A stretch of 64,000 nt of DNA from Algoriphagus mannitolivorans DSM 15301. GTDB taxonomy: Bacteria > Bacteroidota > Bacteroidia > Cytophagales > Cyclobacteriaceae. The first letter of the stretch is position 1; every line of letters begins with the position of its first letter. Below are positions 16,212-24,468 of the stretch, piece by piece. The notes beneath the pieces were generated by a model that was given only the letters and a program-made list of their open reading frames with translations, made no database searches and was not told the DNA's origin. The stretch spans positions 124,001 to 188,000 of the forward strand of contig NZ_AUBV01000007.1 of NCBI RefSeq assembly GCF_000429425.1, given 5' to 3'. A program made the translations under genes and the position numbers.

Positions 16212-16427
16212 CTATTGGTAATAATAACCTAATGCCCCGCTGGGACATTTTTTAACTTGATTGACCATTTCCTCTGAGGAAGCTCCATCCACTGATATCC
16301 AAGGTCTATGTTTGGGATTAAAGACTTTTGGAAGACCTCTCGCGCAATTTCCAGAGTGAATGCATTTATGGGATTCCCAGGTAATGGTTACCTCTCCATT
16401 GGAATATTCTTTTTTCTCATTCTTCAT
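16212..16427 (-). CDS. YjdI-like (4Fe-4S) mono-cluster protein
   Basis: The 71-aa protein carries Cys residues in WESHKCIHSGNCARGLPKVF and KKCPSGAL. This spacing is that of the divergent 4Fe-4S mono-cluster (YjdI/DUF1271) family. In other bacteria this domain is often fused or adjacent to a CDGSH protein or an acetyltransferase; here it is the first gene of an operon with a quinone reductase and a cation antiporter. That association suggests redox sensing or electron delivery to the reductase, which is inference. Confidence 0.88.
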   Translation of the reverse strand: MKNEKKEYSNGEVTITWESHKCIHSGNCARGLPKVFNPKHRPWISVDGASSEEMVNQVKKCPSGALGYYYQ

Positions 16428-16480
16428 GGTTTCTTGAGTTTTGTTTACTCTAGTTTATCCAAAAAATGCCTTTAATGGAA

Positions 16481-16515
16481 GTAAAAACAAAAGCCTGTCA
16501 AATTTGAACAGGCTT
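16481..16515 (-). terminator. Terminator of the NSS transporter operon
   Basis: AAGCCTGT (16491-16498) pairs with ACAGGCTT (16508-16515); the inner CAAATTTG extends the stem with one bulge. On the minus strand it is followed by TTTTGTTTTT. It ends the transporter/small-subunit unit. Confidence 0.85.
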
Positions 16516-16529
16516 GTGGGTTTAGAAAT

Positions 16530-16634
16530 TCATTTGGATTCCGGTTTTTTTAAAACCCGGTAGAAGCAGTAAAGTGTAATTCCTCCGATTATTCCTTGAG
16601 TGAGGAGGGCGACGATAAATGCGGAAGTATTCAT
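16530..16634 (-). CDS. MetS-like NSS transporter small subunit (34 aa)
   Basis: The peptide begins MNTSAFIVALLTQGIIGG, has one transmembrane helix and ends in a basic tail YRVLKKPESK. It fits the MetS family, the small subunit required by Corynebacterium MetP for methionine/alanine uptake; such proteins are short, start with a few polar residues and have a gly-containing helix. The ATG overlaps the stop of the NSS gene (ATGA, 16631-16634), a strong sign of co-translation. It is easily missed because of its length. Confidence 0.8.
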   Translation of the reverse strand: MNTSAFIVALLTQGIIGGITLYCFYRVLKKPESK

Positions 16635-18286
16635 AAATGAGCTTGTTTTCTTTTGTAAGTGGAATACCAAACAATCAACATGATGCCTAAGAACAAAACC
16701 AGAAGCTGAGTTCGGGCCAAACCCGAGAAGAGTCTTTTCTTTTCTATTTGTTCAAGATTCTCGGGATGAAGGGCTATTTCAGCTTTGATATCCTGAAAAG
16801 ACAGTTTCGCAATCAGAGAGGAATGATCCAAAGTCCAACCGTCTCCATGGAAAAGATTGGTGATTGCTGCCGCCCAATCATTTTGCTCAGGAGTAAGCAA
16901 GGCCCCCAGGAAGACCAAAGTCAATAAACCCGGAGTAATGTATTTCATAATCCACTTGTAAACTGAAGGAATTCGGATGTCAGCTCCTCTGTTGAGCTCT
17001 TCCCAACCTTTGTCCATACCAAAAACCCAAGCAAAGAGGATTGTCTCCAATAAGGCAAAGACCACCAAACTTACTGTCCCGGCCCAGTAATCATACTCGT
17101 CAAAGTATCCTTCTGAATAGAATAAAACAGTGGGTATTCCCATAAATAAAGCCAAAACCCCAAAAGAAACAGCACCTTTGATTTTTCCCCAGCCAAATTC
17201 ATCCTTCATAAATCCCATCCAGGGAGTTCCCATGGCCAAGGATGAAGTAATTCCAGCGAAAAACAGCAATCCAAACCAACATACGCCAGCAATCGTGGCA
17301 AATGCAGAGCCCCATTGCTGAAATAAGAAGGGCATGGTTTGAAAGGCCATTCCAAAGCCTGCATTTTCCATCACCCAATCCATCCCCAGAAATCCGGCGG
17401 CTATGGGAATCACAATCGCACTTCCCAAGACGACTTCGACAAATTCATTGGTAAAACCAGCAGTGACGGAGTTTAAGGCTATATCTTCATTCTCTTTGAG
17501 ATAAGAAGCATAGCATTGGATTGAGCCCATTCCTACCGAAAGGGTAAAGAATATTTGCCCGGCAGCAGCCAACCAGACCTTTGGGTCAGATAGGGAGCTA
17601 AACTGGGGAGTCCAAAGAAAGTTGATTCCATCCCAGGCATTTGCCAGAGGGAATTCCTCAGTTGCAAAATCACCTCCCATTGTCCAGCCACGAATGGCGA
17701 GGATAATCCCAAATAAAATCAATAGAGGCATGCCGATTTTGGCCACTTTTTCAATTCCTCCAAGGCCGGTGGAAAGGATGTACACATTGAGACCTAGCAC
17801 CAAAATGTACACCATCAAGGGAAATAGCGGAATTCCATAATCTGAGCCGGAAAATCCAACATACTGGGTGAAGAATGTACTTACAGCTTCTTTTCCCATT
17901 CCTGAAAAGGTGCCGGTAACACTATGCAAGACATAGATCAAAGTCCAGGATTCGATATAGGTGTAATAAGCAACCACCGCGATGTTGGTGAAAATCCCAA
18001 AAACCCCAATGTATTTCCAATAGGGCTTAGAACTCATGGAATCCAGGATATAAGGAGTGCTGTGGTTTCCGTTTTTTCCACCAAATCTTCCAATGCTCCA
18101 TTCAGTGAAAAGCAAGGGAATTCCCATCAAGAGGAAGCAAACCAAATAAGGAATTATAAAAGCACCACCACCGTTTTGGACTGCCTGAACAGGAAACCTG
18201 AGAAAGTTTCCTAGCCCAACCGCATTTCCAGCCATTGCCAAGATGAGCCCTGTTCGAGACCCCCAGCTTTCTTTTTTTTCTATCAT
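16631..18286 (-). CDS. Neurotransmitter:sodium symporter (NSS) family amino-acid transporter
   Basis: The 551-aa protein starts with the family hallmark WGSRTGLILAMAGNAVGLGNFLRFP, whose unwound TM1 region binds Na+ and the substrate. About 12 helices follow, with the NSS GMGSIQCYASYL segment in TM6-like position. The accompanying MetS-like subunit points to methionine or alanine as substrate. The ATG at 18286 is used; ten upstream residues to 18316 would carry a Pro/Cys stretch over an intergenic hairpin. Import is Na+-driven at the inner membrane. Confidence 0.9.
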   Translation of the reverse strand: MIEKKESWGSRTGLILAMAGNAVGLGNFLRFPVQAVQNGGGAFIIPYLVCFLLMGIPLLFTEWSIGRFGGKNGNHSTPYILDSMSSKPYWKYIGVFGIFTNIAVVAYYTYIESWTLIYVLHSVTGTFSGMGKEAVSTFFTQYVGFSGSDYGIPLFPLMVYILVLGLNVYILSTGLGGIEKVAKIGMPLLILFGIILAIRGWTMGGDFATEEFPLANAWDGINFLWTPQFSSLSDPKVWLAAAGQIFFTLSVGMGSIQCYASYLKENEDIALNSVTAGFTNEFVEVVLGSAIVIPIAAGFLGMDWVMENAGFGMAFQTMPFLFQQWGSAFATIAGVCWFGLLFFAGITSSLAMGTPWMGFMKDEFGWGKIKGAVSFGVLALFMGIPTVLFYSEGYFDEYDYWAGTVSLVVFALLETILFAWVFGMDKGWEELNRGADIRIPSVYKWIMKYITPGLLTLVFLGALLTPEQNDWAAAITNLFHGDGWTLDHSSLIAKLSFQDIKAEIALHPENLEQIEKKRLFSGLARTQLLVLFLGIMLIVWYSTYKRKQAHL

Positions 18287-18304
18287 AAATCGGAGAAAAG
18301 GGCA

Positions 18305-18327
18305 GGGGTGGCCCAATCAGCCACCCC
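18305..18327 (-). terminator. Hairpin between an unknown membrane gene and the NSS gene
   Basis: GGGGTGGC (18305-18312) pairs with GCCACCCC (18320-18327), a GC-rich 8-bp stem with a 7-nt loop in the 49-bp gap. The minus-strand side is followed by TGCCCTTTTC, so termination would be partial. It may separate the two genes or limit read-through into the transporter. Confidence 0.5.
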
Positions 18328-18335
18328 AATTTGGT

Positions 18336-18827
18336 TTAGTTTAGGTTCTTTTGGATTAGTTCAGCCCATTTTTCAGCCAAAAGGGTTTCTCCAAGCAGAT
18401 CTGAATATTTCTCTCCATCATATAATTCCAGATGGATTGCTGCTTTTTTGGAGTCTTTTGGCAAAAGTTCTAGGGTGATTTGATCCAGTACTGGTTTGGC
18501 AGAACCTCCCGATTTTAATTCTAGAAGTTTTTTGGAGACACTTACTTTTCTAAAATCCCGGAGCTCAATGCTCTTTGGAGATCCTTCCAGAGAATCTTGG
18601 TGGTAGAATAGAATCTTTTTAGATGAATCTATACCTATAGCGTATTCATGTCTCCATGTTTCTTGAAGATCAATTTTCGAGTTTTGGGATAAAGCTGCGC
18701 CTGAGAGCTTTTCCATTAGCTTCGACTCTTTCTTTTTGTTTAACCGGGAATGGTAAATGAAGGGTACAGTAAATGCACCGAATAGGACAAAGGAAAACAC
18801 CAATGTCACAGGTTCAATATCGATCAT
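18336..18827 (-). CDS. Single-pass membrane protein of unknown function
   Basis: The 163-aa protein has one N-terminal transmembrane helix (VTLVFSFVLFGAFTVPFIY) followed by a basic segment (RLNKKKESK) and a soluble domain of alternating strands and a final amphipathic helix. The topology puts the soluble part in the cytoplasm by the positive-inside rule. I do not recognise the domain. The HEYAIGIDSSKKILFY and ELRDFRKVSVSKK segments resemble strands of a PH-like fold, which is only an impression. Confidence 0.65.
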   Translation of the reverse strand: MIDIEPVTLVFSFVLFGAFTVPFIYHSRLNKKKESKLMEKLSGAALSQNSKIDLQETWRHEYAIGIDSSKKILFYHQDSLEGSPKSIELRDFRKVSVSKKLLELKSGGSAKPVLDQITLELLPKDSKKAAIHLELYDGEKYSDLLGETLLAEKWAELIQKNLN

Positions 18828-18841
18828 GTGTGTATTGTATA

Positions 18842-18896
18842 AGGTGAATGAAGAATAGTTTTGGTCTTTTCAGACCCTAGAAAAAACCATTCACCT
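18842..18896 (-). promoter_or_regulatory. Nested stem-loop upstream of the 163-aa gene
   Basis: A perfect 9-bp inverted repeat (AGGTGAATG at 18842-18850, CATTCACCT at 18888-18896) encloses a smaller hairpin, GGTCT-TTTC-AGACC (18863-18876). The structure begins in the stop codon of the upstream gene and ends 15 nt before the ATG at 18827. It could be an mRNA element controlling translation or a weak terminator. Confidence 0.35.
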
Positions 18897-19239
18897 ACCA
18901 GCTGTAGAAATACTGGACAAATAATCGTTTGACATCAAAAAGTGCCCTCGACTTTTGAAAAAAAGAAGGGGGAAAATAGATCTTAGAAGGATTGGCAAAA
19001 TCAGGAATCCAGTCAGAATTAAGTTTAGCAAGGAGCCTGACGTCAATTTCAAACGGCGGGGTTTTGAGAGTCTCGTAAGAGTTTCTGAAGAAAGGTTGGA
19101 TATCCTGAAATTCTCCGACCACAGTTTGGCGATCGGAATCCTTTTGAGGTATGGAGTGGGCCTCTGTAAATGAAAAATGGGAGGCTAGACTGATTAGCCA
19201 GCAAAGACCCAAAAGGAAAGCAAATCCCTGTTTTTTCAT
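18895..19239 (-). CDS. Small exported protein of unknown function
   Basis: The 114-aa protein has a signal peptide (MKKQGFAFLLGLCWLISLASHFSF), probably cleaved after EAH or nearby. The mature part is ~85 aa, rich in Phe and Pro, and ends with the aromatic run VQYFYSW. No motif is recognised. A C-terminus of this aromatic kind is typical of outer-membrane or secreted beta proteins in Bacteroidota but proves nothing alone. Confidence 0.6.
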   Translation of the reverse strand: MKKQGFAFLLGLCWLISLASHFSFTEAHSIPQKDSDRQTVVGEFQDIQPFFRNSYETLKTPPFEIDVRLLAKLNSDWIPDFANPSKIYFPPSFFQKSRALFDVKRLFVQYFYSW

Positions 19240-19303
19240 TTTTGAATACTCAAAACCAAATCAAAGGTAAATCAAAAGATTTCAGATTTTTTTAATAAGC
19301 TCC

Positions 19304-20794
19304 TTATTTTTTTAGCCTGATTAACTCAGCATCATTTACTCCTGAAATTAGCTCCACCGTTTTGTAAGGTGAGCTGGGAAAAAGGAGGGAGGTGAGGACG
19401 ATTTCTCCATCATTCACGAAGAGTTCGATAGAAGATGCATCCATAAAAATGCGGATAGATTTGGCTTCCCAACTCATGGGTGCAGAATGAACTGCTGCAA
19501 AATCAGGGTGGAATTCTGACCGCCCGGACTTAGAACGATCAATGTTTATCAAGCCCATTTCTCGGGTAATAGTTACTTTCTCACCCAATTCATTGCTGAA
19601 AATCAGCGAAAAATCATTTTCTACTTCTGCCTTCAATTCAAATGAAGCCCCAGGAAGGTTTGAACTTTTGCCGGAGATTTCAAAAACCTCACCACGGTTA
19701 ACTTCTAATTCTTTGGCAGGTGAGGATTTTACCAGTAAAGTGCCGTCAATTTCAAAAAGGGACAATTCTCTGGCTATGGTCATGGCAGATCTCCAAGAGG
19801 AGGTAGGAACCATTTGGGCATAAAGCCAATTACTCATCCATCCGATAAATAAATTCCGGTTTTGGCTAGACGGGAGATTAGACCAAGTCACTCCAGCATA
19901 ATTGTCTGGACCATAATCCAGCCATCGGATCATCGTATCATCAGGTTCAAACTGACCATCATTAAAGTCTCCGATGAAATATTGCGTGGCGGATCCTTTT
20001 TGAGGGCCTCCCGGGTTGATACTAACCAGCAAAATCCATTTGGTCTCTCCATTTGGGGCATTCATGGGAATCAAATCTGGGCATTCCCAGACTCCACCAT
20101 GTGCGCCGATGCCTTTTCCAAACTCACCAGCCAATTTCCAGTCAATAAGGTTGTCGGATTGGTAAAACTGGATTTGATCCAAAACAGCCAAGGTCATCAT
20201 CCAAACCTCTTTTCCATTGGAGTTTTTGATTTTTCGGACTTTTGGATCCCGGAAGTCTTTTATTCCTTGATTGGGTAAGACAGGGTTTCCCGAATATTTT
20301 TCCCAAGTGTTCCCTTTGTCGAGGGAAAAGGCAATCCCCTGACTTTGATAATCTGTTTTCCCAGATCTTTCACCTTCCATATTGTGGTAGGAAAAAATGG
20401 CTACCAAGGGAGGATTTTCTTTTGGGCCAAGACCAGAACTGTTTTCCTGATCATATACAGCACTTCCGGAAAAAATATAGCCTAAACTATCTGGATACAG
20501 GGCTATGGGTAATTCTTCCCAATCTATTAGGTTAGTGGATTTCGCATGTCCCCAATGCATAGGTCCCCATACAGTGCTATCGGGATAGTATTGATAAAAT
20601 AAATGATATTCTCCATCGATGTAGATCATACCGTTGGGATCGTTCATCCAACCCTTAGCAGGGGTAAAGTGATATACAGGCCGGTATTCTTCAAGATTAC
20701 TTTGCTGAAAAACTATTTCCTGAGGTTGGGAACAAGCAAAAAATAACCCTGCTAATACAAAGAAAATTAGTTTTTGGGTCAGGTTAAATCTCAT
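19304..20794 (-). CDS. GH32 fructosidase (levanase/invertase-type)
   Basis: The 496-aa enzyme should hydrolyse beta-fructosides (sucrose, inulin or levan). The five-bladed propeller carries the nucleophile D52 in WMNDPNG, the transition-state Asp in FRDPKV and the acid/base Glu in WECPDLI; a C-terminal beta-sandwich ends in SSIELFVNDGEIVLTS. The N-terminus has a hydrophobic signal and a Cys at position 21 (FFAC), so it is probably a lipoprotein of the cell envelope. The ATG at 20794 is chosen because longer versions would overlap the glycosyltransferase gene by 170 bp and lack a signal. It overlaps that gene's end by 11 bp. Confidence 0.9.
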   Translation of the reverse strand: MRFNLTQKLIFFVLAGLFFACSQPQEIVFQQSNLEEYRPVYHFTPAKGWMNDPNGMIYIDGEYHLFYQYYPDSTVWGPMHWGHAKSTNLIDWEELPIALYPDSLGYIFSGSAVYDQENSSGLGPKENPPLVAIFSYHNMEGERSGKTDYQSQGIAFSLDKGNTWEKYSGNPVLPNQGIKDFRDPKVRKIKNSNGKEVWMMTLAVLDQIQFYQSDNLIDWKLAGEFGKGIGAHGGVWECPDLIPMNAPNGETKWILLVSINPGGPQKGSATQYFIGDFNDGQFEPDDTMIRWLDYGPDNYAGVTWSNLPSSQNRNLFIGWMSNWLYAQMVPTSSWRSAMTIARELSLFEIDGTLLVKSSPAKELEVNRGEVFEISGKSSNLPGASFELKAEVENDFSLIFSNELGEKVTITREMGLINIDRSKSGRSEFHPDFAAVHSAPMSWEAKSIRIFMDASSIELFVNDGEIVLTSLLFPSSPYKTVELISGVNDAELIRLKK

Positions 20795-22058
20795 TTTCGA
20801 GGAGTTTAAGGATTTTGTTATAATCTGGCTCTTGTGACATTTTTTCTGCGATTTCGATAGCATTGGTTTTATAAACAGAATTAGTCCAAAAGTCCAATAG
20901 TGATTTTTCAAATAGTACAGGGTCAAAATTATGAATACTGATACCATTTGGGCCAAGTCCGTGCTTTAAAATTAATCTATTCCAGAAATATTGATCCATA
21001 ATATGTGGAATGATCAATTGGACATTTCCAGCTTTGGCCGCTTGGTGAGTGGTGCCAGATCCCCCATGATGAATCATGCCATAGAGCTTGGGTAAAATCC
21101 AGTCATAGGGGATTTGATTGACGTAGAAGATTCTATCAGAGGTACCGTCAATTTTCTCCAAACCACCCCAAGAAAGATTGATGATCGCAGGAATTTCGTG
21201 CTTTTCTAGGAGATAAATGATTTTTTGGGATATCTCCTTAGGCTTAGGATTGGTCATGGATCCAAAGGTAACCATGATGGCTTTTGGATGCATTTTCAAC
21301 CAATTCAATAAAGTAGAGTCTGGATTGAAATTCCTCGATTGGTTTCGGTAGAGGTAACCCACTATTTGGGCAGTATTTGGCCAATATGAGGGTTTAGGGA
21401 ATAGAACTGGCGAGATCTGATAAATAGTTTGAAGTCGGGTCAATTCAAATTCATTCATGCTCTGGGTAGTGAAATTCACTCCAGGAAAATCCTTGAAATG
21501 GACTTTTAAAAACTTCTTAAAGGTCTTATAGCGAAACCAATTGACGAATTTATAGCTATTTATATTCCATTTTTTGGGAAAAGCTTCCCATTTAGATAAA
21601 CCCAAATGTGGAAATTCTTGGTGGGGGTGAATCACACAAGGAACTGGCGATAACAAGAAATATTTATTTGGAAACGCCATAGCTGGAAGGCTACAATACA
21701 TTGCCTTTGGATGGTATAAAATCCGATCAGGTTGAATAGTCTCAATTGCATTCTTCTGTTGAAGAATTAGACTAGACTGCATGGAAAAGGAAGTTTTAAT
21801 CAATTTTCCAAAATTTCGGATTTTCGCCAGAAAGCCTGCACCACCACCCATTACAGATTTGCCAACAGTAGAATCCAACATTTCCAGAAACCTCTTATCC
21901 AAGCCCAGAAAGTTGAAACCCAGGTTTTCAACCATCTCGCGAAATTGCTCTGGAAATAGGCAAAAAACTTCATGACCAGCCTCTTGAAGTCTTTCAGCCT
22001 GGGCAATAAAAGGCTCGATATCGCCGCGTGTTCCTATGGAAATGAGTAATATTTTCAT
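20784..22058 (-). CDS. GT1-family glycosyltransferase (UGT/MGT-like)
   Basis: The 424-aa protein has a GT-B fold. The N-terminal strand-turn [17 protein letters not shown] is the GTRGD motif of sterol and lipid glucosyltransferases; the C-terminal nucleotide-sugar motif is [31 protein letters not shown]. It should transfer glucose or a related sugar from a UDP- or dTDP-donor to a lipid or hydrophobic acceptor. It is the promoter-proximal gene of the pair with GH32 and is divergent from rfbA, which makes dTDP-glucose; a link through the donor is possible but unproven. Confidence 0.88.
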   Translation of the reverse strand: MKILLISIGTRGDIEPFIAQAERLQEAGHEVFCLFPEQFREMVENLGFNFLGLDKRFLEMLDSTVGKSVMGGGAGFLAKIRNFGKLIKTSFSMQSSLILQQKNAIETIQPDRILYHPKAMYCSLPAMAFPNKYFLLSPVPCVIHPHQEFPHLGLSKWEAFPKKWNINSYKFVNWFRYKTFKKFLKVHFKDFPGVNFTTQSMNEFELTRLQTIYQISPVLFPKPSYWPNTAQIVGYLYRNQSRNFNPDSTLLNWLKMHPKAIMVTFGSMTNPKPKEISQKIIYLLEKHEIPAIINLSWGGLEKIDGTSDRIFYVNQIPYDWILPKLYGMIHHGGSGTTHQAAKAGNVQLIIPHIMDQYFWNRLILKHGLGPNGISIHNFDPVLFEKSLLDFWTNSVYKTNAIEIAEKMSQEPDYNKILKLLENEI

Positions 22059-22087
22059 GAATGGTTTTTTAAATCTACTCAGGATAA

Positions 22088-22095
22088 TAGTTTTG
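22088..22095 (+). promoter_or_regulatory. Candidate -7 promoter element of rfbA (TAGTTTTG)
   Basis: TAGTTTTG matches TAnnTTTG exactly, 29 bp before the rfbA ATG. A T-rich stretch (22065-22070) lies near the -33 position but is not TTTG. The predicted leader is about 25 nt. Confidence 0.45.
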
Positions 22096-22124
22096 TATCG
22101 GTTTTTATCTCCAATTTTATTTCC

Positions 22125-22985
22125 ATGAAAGGAATCATTTTGGCCGGAGGCTCCGGCACTCGTCTTTATCCATTGACTATTTCTGTAAGTAAGCAGCTGA
22201 TGCCTGTCTATGACAAACCGATGATCTATTATCCTTTGTCAGTTTTGATGATGGCAGGAATTCAGGAAATTCTCATCATTACAACTCCAGAGGACTCCGC
22301 TTCCTTTCAGAAATTGCTGGGTGACGGTAGTCAGGTAGGATGTAGATTTGAATACGCCGTCCAACCGAGTCCAGATGGCTTAGCACAAGCTTTTATCATT
22401 GGGGAAGAATTCATTGGTAAAGACAAAGTAGCCTTGGTATTGGGCGATAATATCTTTTATGGATCAGGCTTACATCGGACTTTGCAGGAAAATACAGATC
22501 CGGATGGAGGAGTGGTTTTCGCTTATCATGTCAATGATCCTGAACGTTATGGGGTTGTGGAGTTTGATGAGAATCAAAAAGCTATTTCCATTGAAGAGAA
22601 GCCAGTTAACCCAAAGTCAAATTATGCGGTTCCAGGGCTCTATTTTTATGATAATCAAGTGGTAGAGATCGCTAAAAACATAAAACCAAGCCCACGGGGA
22701 GAATTGGAAATCACGGATATCAACAATGAGTACCTCAAAATGGGCAAACTTCAAGTTGCTATTCTGAATCGAGGAACAGCTTGGTTGGATACAGGCACTC
22801 ACCAATCCCTTCTTCAGGCAGCACAGTTCGTTGAGGTGATTGAAGAACGTCAAGGATTGAAAATCGGCTGTATTGAAGAAATCGCTTATAGAAACGGTTT
22901 TATTGATAAAGAGGAATTGCTCAAGGCAGCAGATAAGCTCGGAAAAAGCGGGTATGGAACTTATCTCAGACGATTGATTAAGTAA
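22125..22985 (+). CDS. rfbA: Glucose-1-phosphate thymidylyltransferase
   Basis: RfbA/RmlA makes dTDP-glucose from dTTP and glucose-1-phosphate, the first step to dTDP-rhamnose and other deoxysugars. The 286-aa protein shows the nucleotidyltransferase motif [11 protein letters not shown], the [18 protein letters not shown] block, LGDNIFYG with the metal-binding Asp, and [16 protein letters not shown]. Length and C-terminal [18 protein letters not shown] fit family norms. The rfbB, rfbC and rfbD genes are not in the window, unlike the usual cluster. Confidence 0.95.
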   Translation: MKGIILAGGSGTRLYPLTISVSKQLMPVYDKPMIYYPLSVLMMAGIQEILIITTPEDSASFQKLLGDGSQVGCRFEYAVQPSPDGLAQAFIIGEEFIGKDKVALVLGDNIFYGSGLHRTLQENTDPDGGVVFAYHVNDPERYGVVEFDENQKAISIEEKPVNPKSNYAVPGLYFYDNQVVEIAKNIKPSPRGELEITDINNEYLKMGKLQVAILNRGTAWLDTGTHQSLLQAAQFVEVIEERQGLKIGCIEEIAYRNGFIDKEELLKAADKLGKSGYGTYLRRLIK

Positions 22986-23026
22986 TTCCAGACAAAAAAC
23001 CTAAGCTCAAATTTCCAACTTCATAT

Positions 23027-23482
23027 ATGAAAATTAGGGAATTTAAGTTGTCCTCAGATTTTTCAGGGAAATCTCAAAAGCTCGAATTAGCTGTTTTGAA
23101 ATTTAACAGCCTTATTAAGGCTGCAAATCAGCATCAGCTTCCGGATGGATTAGCAGATGAATTCAATCAAAAAATTGAAAAGCTGGGGTATATCTCCAGC
23201 CCTTCTGATCTTTTGGTCAAATCGTTGACAAAACTTCAGAATACACTGGTAGTTTCGCTTCGTGATATGGCAAAATTGGTCACCAAAAACTATTACAGAA
23301 ATCTTTGGATGGGAGTAGGAATGGCCGTTTTTGGAGTTCCTTTTGGAGTCGTTTTTTCTTCTTTGATAAAAAATTATGCTTTTATAGGAATCGGAATTCC
23401 CATGGGACTTTCTATAGGAATTGGGGTTGGGACAGCGTTAGATAATCAAGCCAAAAAAGAGGGTCGTCTACTTGATTTCTAA
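23027..23482 (+). CDS. Membrane protein of unknown function
   Basis: The 151-aa protein has a helical, charged N-terminal domain (~1-85) and two C-terminal hydrophobic helices (LWMGVGMAVFGVPFGVVFSSL and FIGIGIPMGLSIGIGVGTAL) rich in Gly in a GxGxPxG rhythm, ending in a short charged tail (DNQAKKEGRLLDF). The family is not recognised. It follows rfbA by 41 bp on the same strand. Its stop overlaps the corA stop on the other strand by 4 bp. Confidence 0.7.
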   Translation: MKIREFKLSSDFSGKSQKLELAVLKFNSLIKAANQHQLPDGLADEFNQKIEKLGYISSPSDLLVKSLTKLQNTLVVSLRDMAKLVTKNYYRNLWMGVGMAVFGVPFGVVFSSLIKNYAFIGIGIPMGLSIGIGVGTALDNQAKKEGRLLDF

Positions 23483-24351
23483 ATGATTTTTTTCCGCTTA
23501 AACCAAATAAATATTACCGCAGATATTGCCACCATCACAACCAATGTGAGCGGATATCCCAATGGATGCTGAAGTTCAGGCATGTGGGAAAAATTCATTC
23601 CATAAACTCCCACGATAAAAGTCAGAGGTAAGAAAAATGCTGAGAAAATAGTCAGCAGCTTCATCACATCGTTGGTTTTTTGGGAAGTGGAGGACATGTA
23701 AATATTCAATATCGAATTAGAATCTTCCAGAAACTCATCAAACTGGTGGATTAAGTTGGAAAGAGTTTCTTTCTCATCCTGCAGTTTTGCCAAATTTTTC
23801 GGGTTTACTTGAACTTGGTTTAAAACGGTTTGAGTTTGTAGTAAAAGCTTTTTGCAAACCCGAGCCTTTGCTTTATTAAAGTACAAATCATGAATAGAGA
23901 ATTTTTTGATTTGCCCCAGAAAAACATCCTTTTCAAATTCATCCATCTGATCAGAAAGCCATTCTGCTGGTGCTTCGTAAGTACTGAGCATTTTTTCGAC
24001 AATCTTCACCATCAATGACTCAGGATCCGGCATGTCTTCATTGATGTCCTCCAAAAATTTAAACCCTTTCTGGTGAATCGTAATTAAGATCGAATCATTG
24101 TAGAAAAAGCCAATCTTGTTCGTCAAATCAGAAATCGTTGAGAATTTATGATCTGGGGTAGTAGAGTAGGCCCTGAGGATGATAAAATTCAAATTGGGCA
24201 GTTTTTCAAGCTTAGGAAGGTGTCCTACTTGAAGAGTATCTTCAAGGACATGATAACTGATTCCAAAGGGTTTAATCAACTTGGTTAGCTCCTGTTTTTT
24301 CGGATTTTTAAAATCTACCCATTCAAAAGTGCTGTATTTCTTAACAAACAT
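23479..24351 (-). CDS. corA: CorA-family magnesium/divalent cation transporter
   Basis: The 290-aa protein has a long cytoplasmic N-terminal domain with coiled helices (~1-225) and two C-terminal transmembrane helices. The diagnostic GMN tripeptide is in VGVYGMNFSHMPE, between the helices. The protein should form a homopentameric Mg2+ channel in the inner membrane. A positively charged end (IWFKRKKII) follows TM2. It is smaller than E. coli CorA (316 aa) but within the family range. Confidence 0.93.
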   Translation of the reverse strand: MFVKKYSTFEWVDFKNPKKQELTKLIKPFGISYHVLEDTLQVGHLPKLEKLPNLNFIILRAYSTTPDHKFSTISDLTNKIGFFYNDSILITIHQKGFKFLEDINEDMPDPESLMVKIVEKMLSTYEAPAEWLSDQMDEFEKDVFLGQIKKFSIHDLYFNKAKARVCKKLLLQTQTVLNQVQVNPKNLAKLQDEKETLSNLIHQFDEFLEDSNSILNIYMSSTSQKTNDVMKLLTIFSAFFLPLTFIVGVYGMNFSHMPELQHPLGYPLTLVVMVAISAVIFIWFKRKKII

Positions 24352-24468
24352 AGAATCTGCGGATTACAAGGGTTTACGTTTAGGATATACCGAAAATCAA
24401 CCCGAAAAGCTTAGCCAAACAGGAAAATCTCACTATCCTATTTTTCTAAAATAAGGTTTTCAGTCCAC

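Noticed and set aside
18305..18327. Considered as a riboswitch for the NSS transporter
   Set aside because: It is only a simple 8-bp hairpin with no aptamer-like conserved core; listed as a terminator-type hairpin.
19862..20278. 138-aa frame on the plus strand inside the GH32 gene
   Set aside because: Complementary to conserved GH32 catalytic motifs, so it is a shadow.
20795..20956. N-terminal extension of GH32 to 20956
   Set aside because: It would overlap the glycosyltransferase gene and bury the signal peptide; the ATG at 20794 gives an N-terminal signal.
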